Origin: an uncultured Roseobacter sp.
GTDB lineage: Bacteria; Pseudomonadota; Alphaproteobacteria; Rhodobacterales; Rhodobacteraceae
DNA: 64,000 bases
Reading direction: 5' to 3'
NCBI RefSeq assembly: GCF_947499265.1
Contig: NZ_CANMNK010000003.1
Coordinates: forward strand, 372,001-436,000
Shown piece by piece: positions 50,350 through 57,963 of the stretch. The notes beneath the pieces were generated by a model. It was given only the letters and a program-made list of their open reading frames with translations, was not told the origin of the DNA and ran no database searches. The first letter of the stretch is position 1. Each line of letters begins with the position of its first letter. A program made the translations under genes and the position numbers.

Positions 50350-51123
50350 TCACGGCGCGGGTGCGAAGACTTCTGTCCAGCAAGCGAGACAGGCGTCAAG
50401 GTTGTCGGCTTCAAAAGCCAGCCAGATGCGTCGCTCATTGCGAACAGCCAGCAAAATTGACGGGTCATCCGGCATTGCACCAGACCAGATTGATAGACGA
50501 TCCTTTCCTACACCGTCGCGCAGCAATTCAGCATCGAGCAAACGAAGCGAGGCACCAAGATCGCGCTGGCCGATGATTTGGTCTGACTCAGCAGCGTTGC
50601 TGTCCAGAACCGCGAGAGCGAAATCCTTGCTGCCGGAAACGGCAGCATCAAGTGATATCGGTTCGACCGCCGCACCGACAACGCCGCCCAAATGAGATTT
50701 CAGCGCGCTTAAAGATAAACCCACTGCGTCAACGGCCAGATGGTCGGAAATCAACTCGGCCCTTACCCATATCTCCGATGCATCTGCGCAAAACGCGACC
50801 AGCCTTGCCGCTACCTGGGCGAGGTCGTCTGCGGATCCATCCTTGAGCAGGTTCTGGCTTAGGGCGCCCTTCTCAACCAGGCGCATTCGGGTGATCCGAC
50901 GCTCAGCGACCGTCAAAACAAGCTCCGATTGATCCGCAGCGCAGAAGTGCAAATCTCGCGGCAAGACAGTCTCCTGAACCTCCTGCAAAATCCCCAACAG
51001 CGCGGAATCATCACCAGAGCTTGTGATGAGCCGACCGCCCGCCCTCTGAACCGACGGCACCTCACTCAACTGCTGTAGGACTGCGGTCAGACGCAGGGCT
51101 TCTTCATGGTGGCTCTCGGGCAT
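50350..51123 (-). CDS. Unrecognised protein at the end of the dynamin operon
   Basis: I do not recognise this 257-aa protein. It has no signal peptide, membrane span, P-loop or enzyme motif that I can see. The N-terminal third (residues 1-60) looks helical, and repeated short hydrophobic strands follow (LHFCAADQSELVLTVAE, ILLAVRNERRIWLAFEAD). It starts three bases after the Roadblock-like gene with a good GGGAGGC ribosome-binding site, so the two are probably made together and may interact. A divergent Roadblock-like or adaptor fold is possible but unproven. Confidence 0.6.
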   Translation of the reverse strand: MPESHHEEALRLTAVLQQLSEVPSVQRAGGRLITSSGDDSALLGILQEVQETVLPRDLHFCAADQSELVLTVAERRITRMRLVEKGALSQNLLKDGSADDLAQVAARLVAFCADASEIWVRAELISDHLAVDAVGLSLSALKSHLGGVVGAAVEPISLDAAVSGSKDFALAVLDSNAAESDQIIGQRDLGASLRLLDAELLRDGVGKDRLSIWSGAMPDDPSILLAVRNERRIWLAFEADNLDACLACWTEVFAPAP

Positions 51124-51126
51124 CGC

Positions 51127-51519
51127 TTATGCCTCCCGCCCGATATCGGCCAGCAACTCTGCGCCCTCCGAAATCACCGCGCTCAATGGCATCTGAGGAT
51201 CGCACAAGATGCACAAAGCCTCGTTTTCAACAGTTGGAGAGCGCAGGAAGCACGCCATCTCACCGCCACTCAGGGCCACTGCATGCTGAGGCATGGAATT
51301 TGTTGGCAGACCTGCGCCGGGAAGCTGCTGCGCGATGTTGCCATTCAGGCTGTCCGTGGCCGAATGGCATAAAGCATCCAACTGTTCCTGCACGGTTTTC
51401 GCGCCGGAACTGTCGGCAAGCACCATGCCCGTGGACAAATCAGCAAAGGCCACGACGAAACATCCCGGAAACCGGGCGCGAAAGCGGTCCAGCCGATCCC
51501 CTACCGTCATGTCATCCAC
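51127..51519 (-). CDS. Roadblock/LC7-like small protein
   Basis: A 130-aa protein whose layout fits the Roadblock/LC7 fold: a short helix, a hairpin FVVAFADLSTGMVLADSSG, a central helix (residues about 42-58) and strands plus a final helix (ALCILCDPQMPLSAVISEGAELL). Proteins of this fold dimerise and act as GAPs or scaffolds for small GTPases, as MglB does for MglA. Finding it behind three GTPase genes supports the call. The start is GTG at 51519 or ATG at 51510; the latter has a better-placed GGTGG. It lies 82 bases after the 310-aa GTPase. Confidence 0.55.
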   Translation of the reverse strand: MDDMTVGDRLDRFRARFPGCFVVAFADLSTGMVLADSSGAKTVQEQLDALCHSATDSLNGNIAQQLPGAGLPTNSMPQHAVALSGGEMACFLRSPTVENEALCILCDPQMPLSAVISEGAELLADIGREA

Positions 51520-51601
51520 CGTGATCCGATATGCACACGTGCTCTGCCTTTTCAGAATGCCTCAGGCATAGCGGCAGTTGATGTGAATCCGGTTAACGAT
51601 T

Positions 51602-52534
51602 TCAGGAGAATTTGGGACTTAGACTTAGCTCTTCCTCAACCTCAGGCGGGGGCACCGGGCGCGCCCGGACTGACTTTGCCACCGGCCTGCGCGGCACAAC
51701 GCGATCCGTCGTGTTTTCCGCAGAGGTGGGCTCCTCCGGCTTTGCATCCGGGAGTGTTTCCGTCGCGCAGAGACCCGAGGTATCGAAAGGCTCAGTGCCC
51801 TCACCTTCCGCCAGTCGGTCGGTCAAGCCATTGACGATGCTCAAGAACTCACTGACGAACAGCTCCGCGCCGCTTTGGTCCCACAGATCGGCATCATCCT
51901 CCGCATCACGCGCCTGCGTGAGCGACATGATCATGCTGCTGGCAAATAATCCTTCGGTCTCCGCGCGCACGCGTCTGAGCACCTTTTTACGGTCCCTTTC
52001 AGAGACCAGCATATCGCCGCGCGTCAGCAGCAGGATAGAGTGTTCCTGAATGTGCGGCGGCACATTTTCCCAGACAGAAGCCTCGCTTTGCCGCCAAGCC
52101 TGCGTTGCCGGGCTGCACCAGATGACCCCATCCGCCAGGGGCAGAATCCGCGCCCAGACATCAGATGGCATGTTCGGATCGGATATGCCCGGCATGTCGA
52201 TCACATCACACATCTTCAGAATTTCCTCTTCACTCTGAATGCGGATGAAGGCCGTTTCCTGGGTCGAGATTTCCTGCAGCGCTTCAAGATCGCAGGGGGT
52301 CTCATTCCCCTGCAGATCGACAATCACCGCAGGCTCTGATCCGTAGCTGATCCAGACGGGTGGCAGCTGTGTCGCGATGACCTGAACCGGCAAGGGATCA
52401 GACCCGATCATGAGATTGGCAAGCGTGCTTTTGCCCGCGCTGAATTCCCCCATAAGCGCCATACGGGGGCGTCTGGTTTTGCTGACATTGTCAAAGAATG
52501 CAGGTCTTTCTGTCGGTGGTGCTTCTGACGTCAT
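51602..52534 (-). CDS. Short dynamin-related GTPase
   Basis: A 310-aa P-loop GTPase. G1 is GEFSAGKST (29-37), the form seen in bacterial dynamin-like proteins; G2 Thr is in VIATQLPP (55), G3 is DMPG (113-116), and G4 reads TRGD (171-174) instead of N/TKxD. A Pro- and acid-rich tail follows from about residue 245 with no long helical stalk. The segment from VIWC to LLLT resembles the 369-aa GTPase of the same operon. It overlaps the dynamin gene in ATGA form and may be its partner subunit. Confidence 0.8.
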   Translation of the reverse strand: MTSEAPPTERPAFFDNVSKTRRPRMALMGEFSAGKSTLANLMIGSDPLPVQVIATQLPPVWISYGSEPAVIVDLQGNETPCDLEALQEISTQETAFIRIQSEEEILKMCDVIDMPGISDPNMPSDVWARILPLADGVIWCSPATQAWRQSEASVWENVPPHIQEHSILLLTRGDMLVSERDRKKVLRRVRAETEGLFASSMIMSLTQARDAEDDADLWDQSGAELFVSEFLSIVNGLTDRLAEGEGTEPFDTSGLCATETLPDAKPEEPTSAENTTDRVVPRRPVAKSVRARPVPPPEVEEELSLSPKFS

Positions 52535-54609
52535 GATGCGTACTCGTTTAGCGTTTTCAACGTTTTACCCAACAGCGCCTTGCGATCAGGCGGTGCATTC
52601 TTAGTAGCAATCGCTTTGAGTTCTTCAGGATCGGCCTGCGCCATCCGATCAAAGGTGGCAAAAACAGAATGCTGTTCTTCGAGAAATATATCGAATGCTT
52701 CGAGGGCCGTATCCTTGACGGATTGCGCCAGATCATCGCGCAGCTCTTCGACAAAGGGATTGGTTTCAGCCTTGATTAACTCGTAAAAGCTCGACGCGTA
52801 GGCCTTATATCCCCGTCTGTGTAGCCACCATCTTTTCCACCAGCTACCGTTCAGATCGAGGGCGATGGTCCGCCCCAAGGTCACCGGTGCCGGCACTTGC
52901 GGCGCGCGGGGCACAACCATGCCCACCTGCTCTGCCGAAAGCCCGAAGGCAGCCGTATAGAGGTCCCCCAGTTCCTCTGAGGTTTGCTGCACGGCGGCCT
53001 CAAAAGCCGCCTTGCTCTTCCGCGCCAGGACCTTATGCGAGGATCCCAGCAACATCCGCAGACCTGCAGGATCATAGGTCCAGGGCGTGGCGTCGCCAAA
53101 TTGCTCCAGATGCACGATCAGGGAGGCGGTCGCACGCTCAAGGAAACTGGCCTGCACCCGGTCCATACGTCCCGAAAACTCCTCCAGTATTGCTGTGAAG
53201 CTGGCATCCAGATCGGTTTTTCGAGTTACAGAAATCTCTGATAGCCGCGCCTGCGCTGCAGGTCCTTCCAGTTTCTCGCTAGGCCCGACAGCCTTGTCCG
53301 CACCGCCCATCTGTTGGGTCGCGGCAATGGCGTTGATCAGGTTGAAGGCACTGCTGCCAACGCGCTGCAACGTGGTTTCGGCGATCCCGTCGACAATCCG
53401 CTGTGACAGTGCCTGCTGCAGCGCTGGCACGCCGGACAATCCCCATGCCATTTTGATCGGATCGCGGCGATTCTCCTCATTCAAGATGTCACCCAGATCG
53501 ACGGTTTCCGACCATTTCTTCAGGACATCGGCGCTTGCTGGCGGCAGATCCGCCAGGCGACCGTCAAGCGCATAACCGGCCCAAAGCGCGCTGCCAAAAA
53601 TCACCTGCGCGTCCTCCGGCCCCTTATGCATCGCCAGCGTATCCGAAATGCTCTGCGCGATTTGCGGGATTTGCGTCTGCGGGTCAGACAGCTCATCAAT
53701 CCGGTTCACGAAGATCACGATATCACGCGATTTTACGTGCGAAATCAGACGAATGAGCGCGAGATCCGTGGAGGATAACGCCTGATGTGCGGATAGAACG
53801 ACAACGCAAATCCGGCTCTCACGGATCGACCGGATGGTAATCTGCTCCCGCATCATGAAGGTGTCGTTCACCCCGGGGGTGTCACGCAAACAAAGCCCGA
53901 TGGGCAATGCTGCACGTTCCATATTCAGGTCAGCGGATTTGGTGATATCGGCAAAACGGCCCTGCTCGTCCGAAATGTCGGGATCATCTGCATCGGGCTC
54001 TTCACCCAGACACACGTAGCGCTCGATCAGGCCCTTGTCGAAATAGCCATAGTCGCGCTGCTGTCCCAGCAACATTTCGAATTTCTGGCCGAGGCGCGCC
54101 TGTGACTTTTCGCGCATTTTCGCCACTTCCAGTTTGATCTTTTCCAGCTCCTCATCCGCCCCGGCGCGGCTGGCCAATTCGCCAATGCGCCCCCCGCCGG
54201 AGACCAGACGATCCCATTCATCTTCGTCGAAAAACCGGAAGGAGGCGCTGTTTTTGAAGCCCGGTGTTTCCGGGTGCAAATGCAATGACGTGACGACCGA
54301 GGTCCACGGGTTCACATCCGCCGGAAGCAGATCGGACTGGCCCACAATCGCGTTGACCAGAGAGGTCTTGCCGGATTTGATCTGCCCGACCATCGTCACA
54401 CTGGGCTCAAATGCATCAAGTTGGCGGCGCAACCGCTCCACCCGTTTGGCCGTGTTCTCTGTGCCCAGAACCTCCAGCGCATCCAGTGCTGACCGCAGAT
54501 CCGAAATGGACTGCGCAACATCGCGCAAGGGGGTCAGCCCCATGCTCAGCAGATCAGCCTGTGAGGCTTTCCTGAAGTCCTGCTCCGCCGAGGCGTTAAG
54601 AACGTTCAT
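52531..54609 (-). CDS. Dynamin-like GTPase
   Basis: A 692-aa bacterial dynamin-like protein. A short helical N-terminus is followed by a GTPase domain with G1 GQIKSGKT (75-82), G2 Thr near 103-107, G3 DTPG (243-246) and G4 NRID (302-305). Residues about 400-560 look helical and stalk-like; around 586-600 a tryptophan- and arginine-rich patch (Trp590, 591, 594, 595) resembles a membrane-binding paddle; a helical return follows. Such proteins assemble on and remodel membranes with GTP. A 176-base gap precedes it, so it may have its own promoter, but I see no clear one. Confidence 0.85.
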   Translation of the reverse strand: MNVLNASAEQDFRKASQADLLSMGLTPLRDVAQSISDLRSALDALEVLGTENTAKRVERLRRQLDAFEPSVTMVGQIKSGKTSLVNAIVGQSDLLPADVNPWTSVVTSLHLHPETPGFKNSASFRFFDEDEWDRLVSGGGRIGELASRAGADEELEKIKLEVAKMREKSQARLGQKFEMLLGQQRDYGYFDKGLIERYVCLGEEPDADDPDISDEQGRFADITKSADLNMERAALPIGLCLRDTPGVNDTFMMREQITIRSIRESRICVVVLSAHQALSSTDLALIRLISHVKSRDIVIFVNRIDELSDPQTQIPQIAQSISDTLAMHKGPEDAQVIFGSALWAGYALDGRLADLPPASADVLKKWSETVDLGDILNEENRRDPIKMAWGLSGVPALQQALSQRIVDGIAETTLQRVGSSAFNLINAIAATQQMGGADKAVGPSEKLEGPAAQARLSEISVTRKTDLDASFTAILEEFSGRMDRVQASFLERATASLIVHLEQFGDATPWTYDPAGLRMLLGSSHKVLARKSKAAFEAAVQQTSEELGDLYTAAFGLSAEQVGMVVPRAPQVPAPVTLGRTIALDLNGSWWKRWWLHRRGYKAYASSFYELIKAETNPFVEELRDDLAQSVKDTALEAFDIFLEEQHSVFATFDRMAQADPEELKAIATKNAPPDRKALLGKTLKTLNEYAS

Positions 54610-54785
54610 GACGCCCCCTCAATGCACAAATCCCCGCAGGCATGTGCATTTTTCAGAATGCGGCAGGTTAGAACGACCATCATGTTTTCAGCCCCAAAGA
54701 TACGTGTTCACCGTTCAGAAATGCCCGTCAATTGTGCGGTGATTGTGACCTTCGGCAGGCTCAAATGCTGAGAATTGCTAAGCTT

Positions 54786-55895
54786 TTAGTGAACCAGCCG
54801 GGCTTCGAGGTCGCGGGTCAGTTGCAGAATGATCGTTGCCGCATCCGCTGCCGATCGCAGGTCATTTTCAAGGCTCATCAGCACGACTTTATCGCTCGCC
54901 TCATAAAGATCATTGCGCCAGGCATCAAAATCAGGCGCGCTATGCGTTTCATCAGCAGCAATTTCGGCCAGGTCTTCGGCAAGGGTCCCGCAACAGCCCA
55001 GGATCGCTTCGGGACGAAGCTCGTCGGAATCCGCTGAGGTCGCCATCAATTCCGGCGTGCGTGCCCGCAACAAGGCCAGTGCTTTTTCATAGGTCGCGAC
55101 CTCCGCAGGCGCGCGGTCGCCTTGACCTGCGGCATTGTCGATCTGTGCGGCCTCAATTCCGTTGCGCTGCAGGAACAGCCACGCATTGTCGAGATCGGCG
55201 CGCTGACCGGAGGTTGCAAGGTTTGACAGCGTTTGCATCAACGCCTTTACGCCGCTTGCCGCAAAGAGCTGCTCGGGAATGTCACCGTTTTTGCAAAGCG
55301 CCTGATGTGCGTGGAAAGTCGAGGTCGGGAAAAAGCTGTGGAACTCCTCGCCCGCAACCATTTGTAGCGCCGCGATCCGCTCCGGCAGCGTGCCACGCTC
55401 GGCAAACTGATCGGCTTTGGTCAGGACCAGGAAACTGTGGTCTTTCAGATGATCCGAGGCCTGCGCCCAGACTTCCGCCTCCGGCTTGGAAAACTCCTGT
55501 GTACACCAGAGCACGACATCGGCCTGCGTCATCGCTTCGAGCTGCGCTGCGTCAATGGCCCCCGCCGCGGGGCCTGTGTCCGTCAGGGTAATGACCTGCA
55601 AGAGCGGGTGATCCATTGATACGTTCTGCGCATCAGCGGCGGCATCGCGAAATTCTCCGGATTTGTAGGTCACTGCACCCGCTTGCACATTCGGCTGCAA
55701 CACCTGGAGCAGCAACACACTGCATAGCTGCGATTTGCCCACGCCCTTGGGCCCCAGAACCACAACCCGGACACCGGTGCGCAACCGCTCCAGCAATTGG
55801 GTCGCCTGCTCCGCCGGTGCGCCCGTCAACACGCCCTTGGCGAGGGCTTTCTCCAGCTCGGCAATTACGCGGTTTGGGGTGGTGTCATCCAACAC
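54786..55895 (-). CDS. GTPase-like protein, paralogue of the short dynamin-related GTPase
   Basis: A 369-aa P-loop protein with G1 GPKGVGKS (48-55), a degenerate G3 reading DTGP (106-109) and a normal G4 TKAD (159-162). Its central segment (VVLWCT to FLVLTKAD) aligns with that of the 310-aa GTPase, including WC, EAxVW and HSFLVLT positions. The N-terminus and C-terminal third are helical. The GTG start at 55895 overlaps the PP2C stop by 11 bases. Altered G3 suggests slow hydrolysis or a regulatory partner role. Confidence 0.75.
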   Translation of the reverse strand: MLDDTTPNRVIAELEKALAKGVLTGAPAEQATQLLERLRTGVRVVVLGPKGVGKSQLCSVLLLQVLQPNVQAGAVTYKSGEFRDAAADAQNVSMDHPLLQVITLTDTGPAAGAIDAAQLEAMTQADVVLWCTQEFSKPEAEVWAQASDHLKDHSFLVLTKADQFAERGTLPERIAALQMVAGEEFHSFFPTSTFHAHQALCKNGDIPEQLFAASGVKALMQTLSNLATSGQRADLDNAWLFLQRNGIEAAQIDNAAGQGDRAPAEVATYEKALALLRARTPELMATSADSDELRPEAILGCCGTLAEDLAEIAADETHSAPDFDAWRNDLYEASDKVVLMSLENDLRSAADAATIILQLTRDLEARLVH

Positions 55896-56727
55896 AGCGG
55901 ATCCCCGTCAGCTGGCTCTTTTCCGACTGTGCTTTGCAGTCATCAGCATCTTGCAGCTGCACCACCGAGAAGGACACGTTGTCGAGATCCGGATCGTTCT
56001 GCTCGCGCAGCCGGTCCAGCAAACGGTCGGCAATTTCAGCGCTTTGTGCCCCACGGGACGCACATAAAACCTGCGCAATCTCCTCATCGGTCAAAAACTG
56101 CAGACCATCGCTGGCCACGATCAGAATATCGCCTGCCTGCAAGGCTGCAGGGTCGGTGGGGCAGTCAATCTTGGGAATGTCCTCGCCGAAAAGCACAGAG
56201 GTCAATGTGTTCCGATCAGGGTGGTACTGACCCTCTTCCTTGTCCAGTAGTCCCGATTTCACCATATAATCGATCTGTGGCGCCATGGAGTGATCTTCGT
56301 TGAGTTGCGACAATTCTCCATCCCGGAACAGGAACAGCGGCGAATCCCCAATGGAAATCCAGTAAAGATGCCGGTTGATGATCACCGTCGCCACCAGCGT
56401 CGCCCCCATGCCATGGGTCTCCGGGTAAGAGGCAACATGATCGCGCAGGCAGGCATTCGCCGCCATCGCAGCCTCGAACAAATGCGTTGTGACCTTGCTT
56501 TCGAACGCATCGACATCGCCGCGCTGGAACATCAATTCACTGAAGACCTCGGTCACCACGATCTTGCTCGCGACATCGCCTGCTGCATGTCCGCCCATGC
56601 CGTCCGCCAGCACCGCAACGCCAACCTCCGAGCCACGGGAGAAATCGGCAATGACCGCATCCTCCTGATAGCTGCGGCGGCCTTTGCTCAACGCCGAGGC
56701 CGCATCGAAATCAAAGGGCGGGCGCAT
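55885..56727 (-). CDS. PP2C-type Ser/Thr protein phosphatase
   Basis: A 280-aa metal-dependent phosphatase that should reverse the neighbouring kinase. Metal-binding motifs are complete: SYQEDA (Glu22/Asp23), ADGMGGHAAG (Asp42), GDSPLFLFRDG, ASDGLQFLTDEEI (Asp207) and DNVSFSVVQ (Asp249). ATG at 56727 lies six bases after GGAGG and overlaps the end of the FHA gene by 17 bases. The kinase-FHA-PP2C set resembles PpkA-Fha-PppA of type VI secretion, but the downstream genes are GTPases. Confidence 0.9.
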   Translation of the reverse strand: MRPPFDFDAASALSKGRRSYQEDAVIADFSRGSEVGVAVLADGMGGHAAGDVASKIVVTEVFSELMFQRGDVDAFESKVTTHLFEAAMAANACLRDHVASYPETHGMGATLVATVIINRHLYWISIGDSPLFLFRDGELSQLNEDHSMAPQIDYMVKSGLLDKEEGQYHPDRNTLTSVLFGEDIPKIDCPTDPAALQAGDILIVASDGLQFLTDEEIAQVLCASRGAQSAEIADRLLDRLREQNDPDLDNVSFSVVQLQDADDCKAQSEKSQLTGIRCVG

Positions 56728-57871
56728 CGCCGCCCTCCGTGGTCTCCCATTTGAAGTCAGACCCGCAGAGCGCCACAAAGCGCAGTGTGGTCTCGCCAAT
56801 GCGGATCAGGTCCGCGTGTTGCAGTTCCTCGGTGCTCAGAACCGGGCGCGCATTGCGGCGGATGATGTTCGATTTGCCACCGTGGCCGATGTAGAATTTG
56901 TTCTCTTCTTCATCGTAGGCGATGGCCGCGTGATTGTGACGCGAAATGCTGTTGTCCCCGAAATCGAGTTTGATCACCTGATCGTCACCGCGACCGATCA
57001 TCGACGCACCTGTAAAGATACTGAAGGAATGCCCGATGCCGGGGCCCTCCACGACGACCAGCCAGCCCACCGGGAATTTGTCATGCTGTGGTTTGGCGGT
57101 GACGTTTTCTGCACTGCCAAAGGGGTCATTGGCATCCGGCTCGGCGCGATTGAACCCCAGAAGACGTGTTTTCACCCGCCCTGCCCGACGCCCCGCCCGG
57201 CCTGGCACCGGCGCCGGAACAGCGGAGAGCGGCGTGGTGTTGGACAGATCAACAGGCGCGGGATCACCCGCCGGTTCGGTGCTCTCAACGGCCTGCAATT
57301 GCTGCTGGGCGAAGGCCACGATGTCTGGATTGTCTGCGGCTGACGCATCTGTTTCGGTAGGGTCCTCTTCGAGGGCCACAACTTCTTCGGAGGCTTCCTC
57401 GCCTTCGGACCAGCTCTCGCCAGGCGTTTCTTCCTGTTCCGCTTCAACCGCCGGTGCGGTTTCCATCATCCGGGTCTGGGCGAGAACGGCTGCGATATCC
57501 GCGCCGCCATCATCCTCTTCCTCAGCGAGGTCGTCTTCCGCCGTATCTGCCGCGCTGACCGCTTCCACAAAATCTTCTTCGGTTTCGGCATCGTCCTCAG
57601 CCACTTCCGGGGCGTCATCATTCTCAAATGAATCTTCCGCCAAAGGCGCTTCCTCCGGGCTAAGGCCCAATTGATCCATCACATCCGTCTCAAGCTCTTC
57701 CCCAAAGGCTTCAGGATCATCCTCTTCACCCGCCACGGCGAATGGATCGAGCGGCAGCACCCGTTTGTCCGACGTCTCCATGAAGGCCTCGCGCAACGCG
57801 TCTTCGTCGAGCGCCTCATCCTCGGTGGCGGGTCTTGACTGGTTCTGAAATACCTTGCGGAAGAGTGTCAT
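56711..57871 (-). CDS. FHA-domain protein with long acidic region
   Basis: A 386-aa cytoplasmic protein. Residues about 15-205 are strongly acidic (runs such as EEEDDGG and EDDAETEED) and probably unstructured. Then comes a basic Arg-rich stretch (224-236) and a C-terminal FHA domain at about 270-370 with MIGRG, SISRHNHA and NIIRRNARPV. FHA domains bind phosphothreonine, so it is the likely reader of the kinase; the linker contains several Thr residues that could be phosphorylated. ATG at 57871 follows GGAAAGG; upstream residues to 57916 are rejected. Confidence 0.87.
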   Translation of the reverse strand: MTLFRKVFQNQSRPATEDEALDEDALREAFMETSDKRVLPLDPFAVAGEEDDPEAFGEELETDVMDQLGLSPEEAPLAEDSFENDDAPEVAEDDAETEEDFVEAVSAADTAEDDLAEEEDDGGADIAAVLAQTRMMETAPAVEAEQEETPGESWSEGEEASEEVVALEEDPTETDASAADNPDIVAFAQQQLQAVESTEPAGDPAPVDLSNTTPLSAVPAPVPGRAGRRAGRVKTRLLGFNRAEPDANDPFGSAENVTAKPQHDKFPVGWLVVVEGPGIGHSFSIFTGASMIGRGDDQVIKLDFGDNSISRHNHAAIAYDEEENKFYIGHGGKSNIIRRNARPVLSTEELQHADLIRIGETTLRFVALCGSDFKWETTEGGDAPAL

Positions 57872-57963
57872 ATCGTGCCTTTCCAATATCGCCTGTTGTC
57901 TCGCTGCCCGGACCACCCGGGTGTTATGGAGAGTGAGTGTGATCTACGCGGCCAAATCCCGGG

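Noticed and set aside
54610-54785. Promoter for the dynamin gene
   Set aside because: A TTGACG hexamer exists, but no -10 box lies at an acceptable distance; the gap may simply be a leader or spacer.
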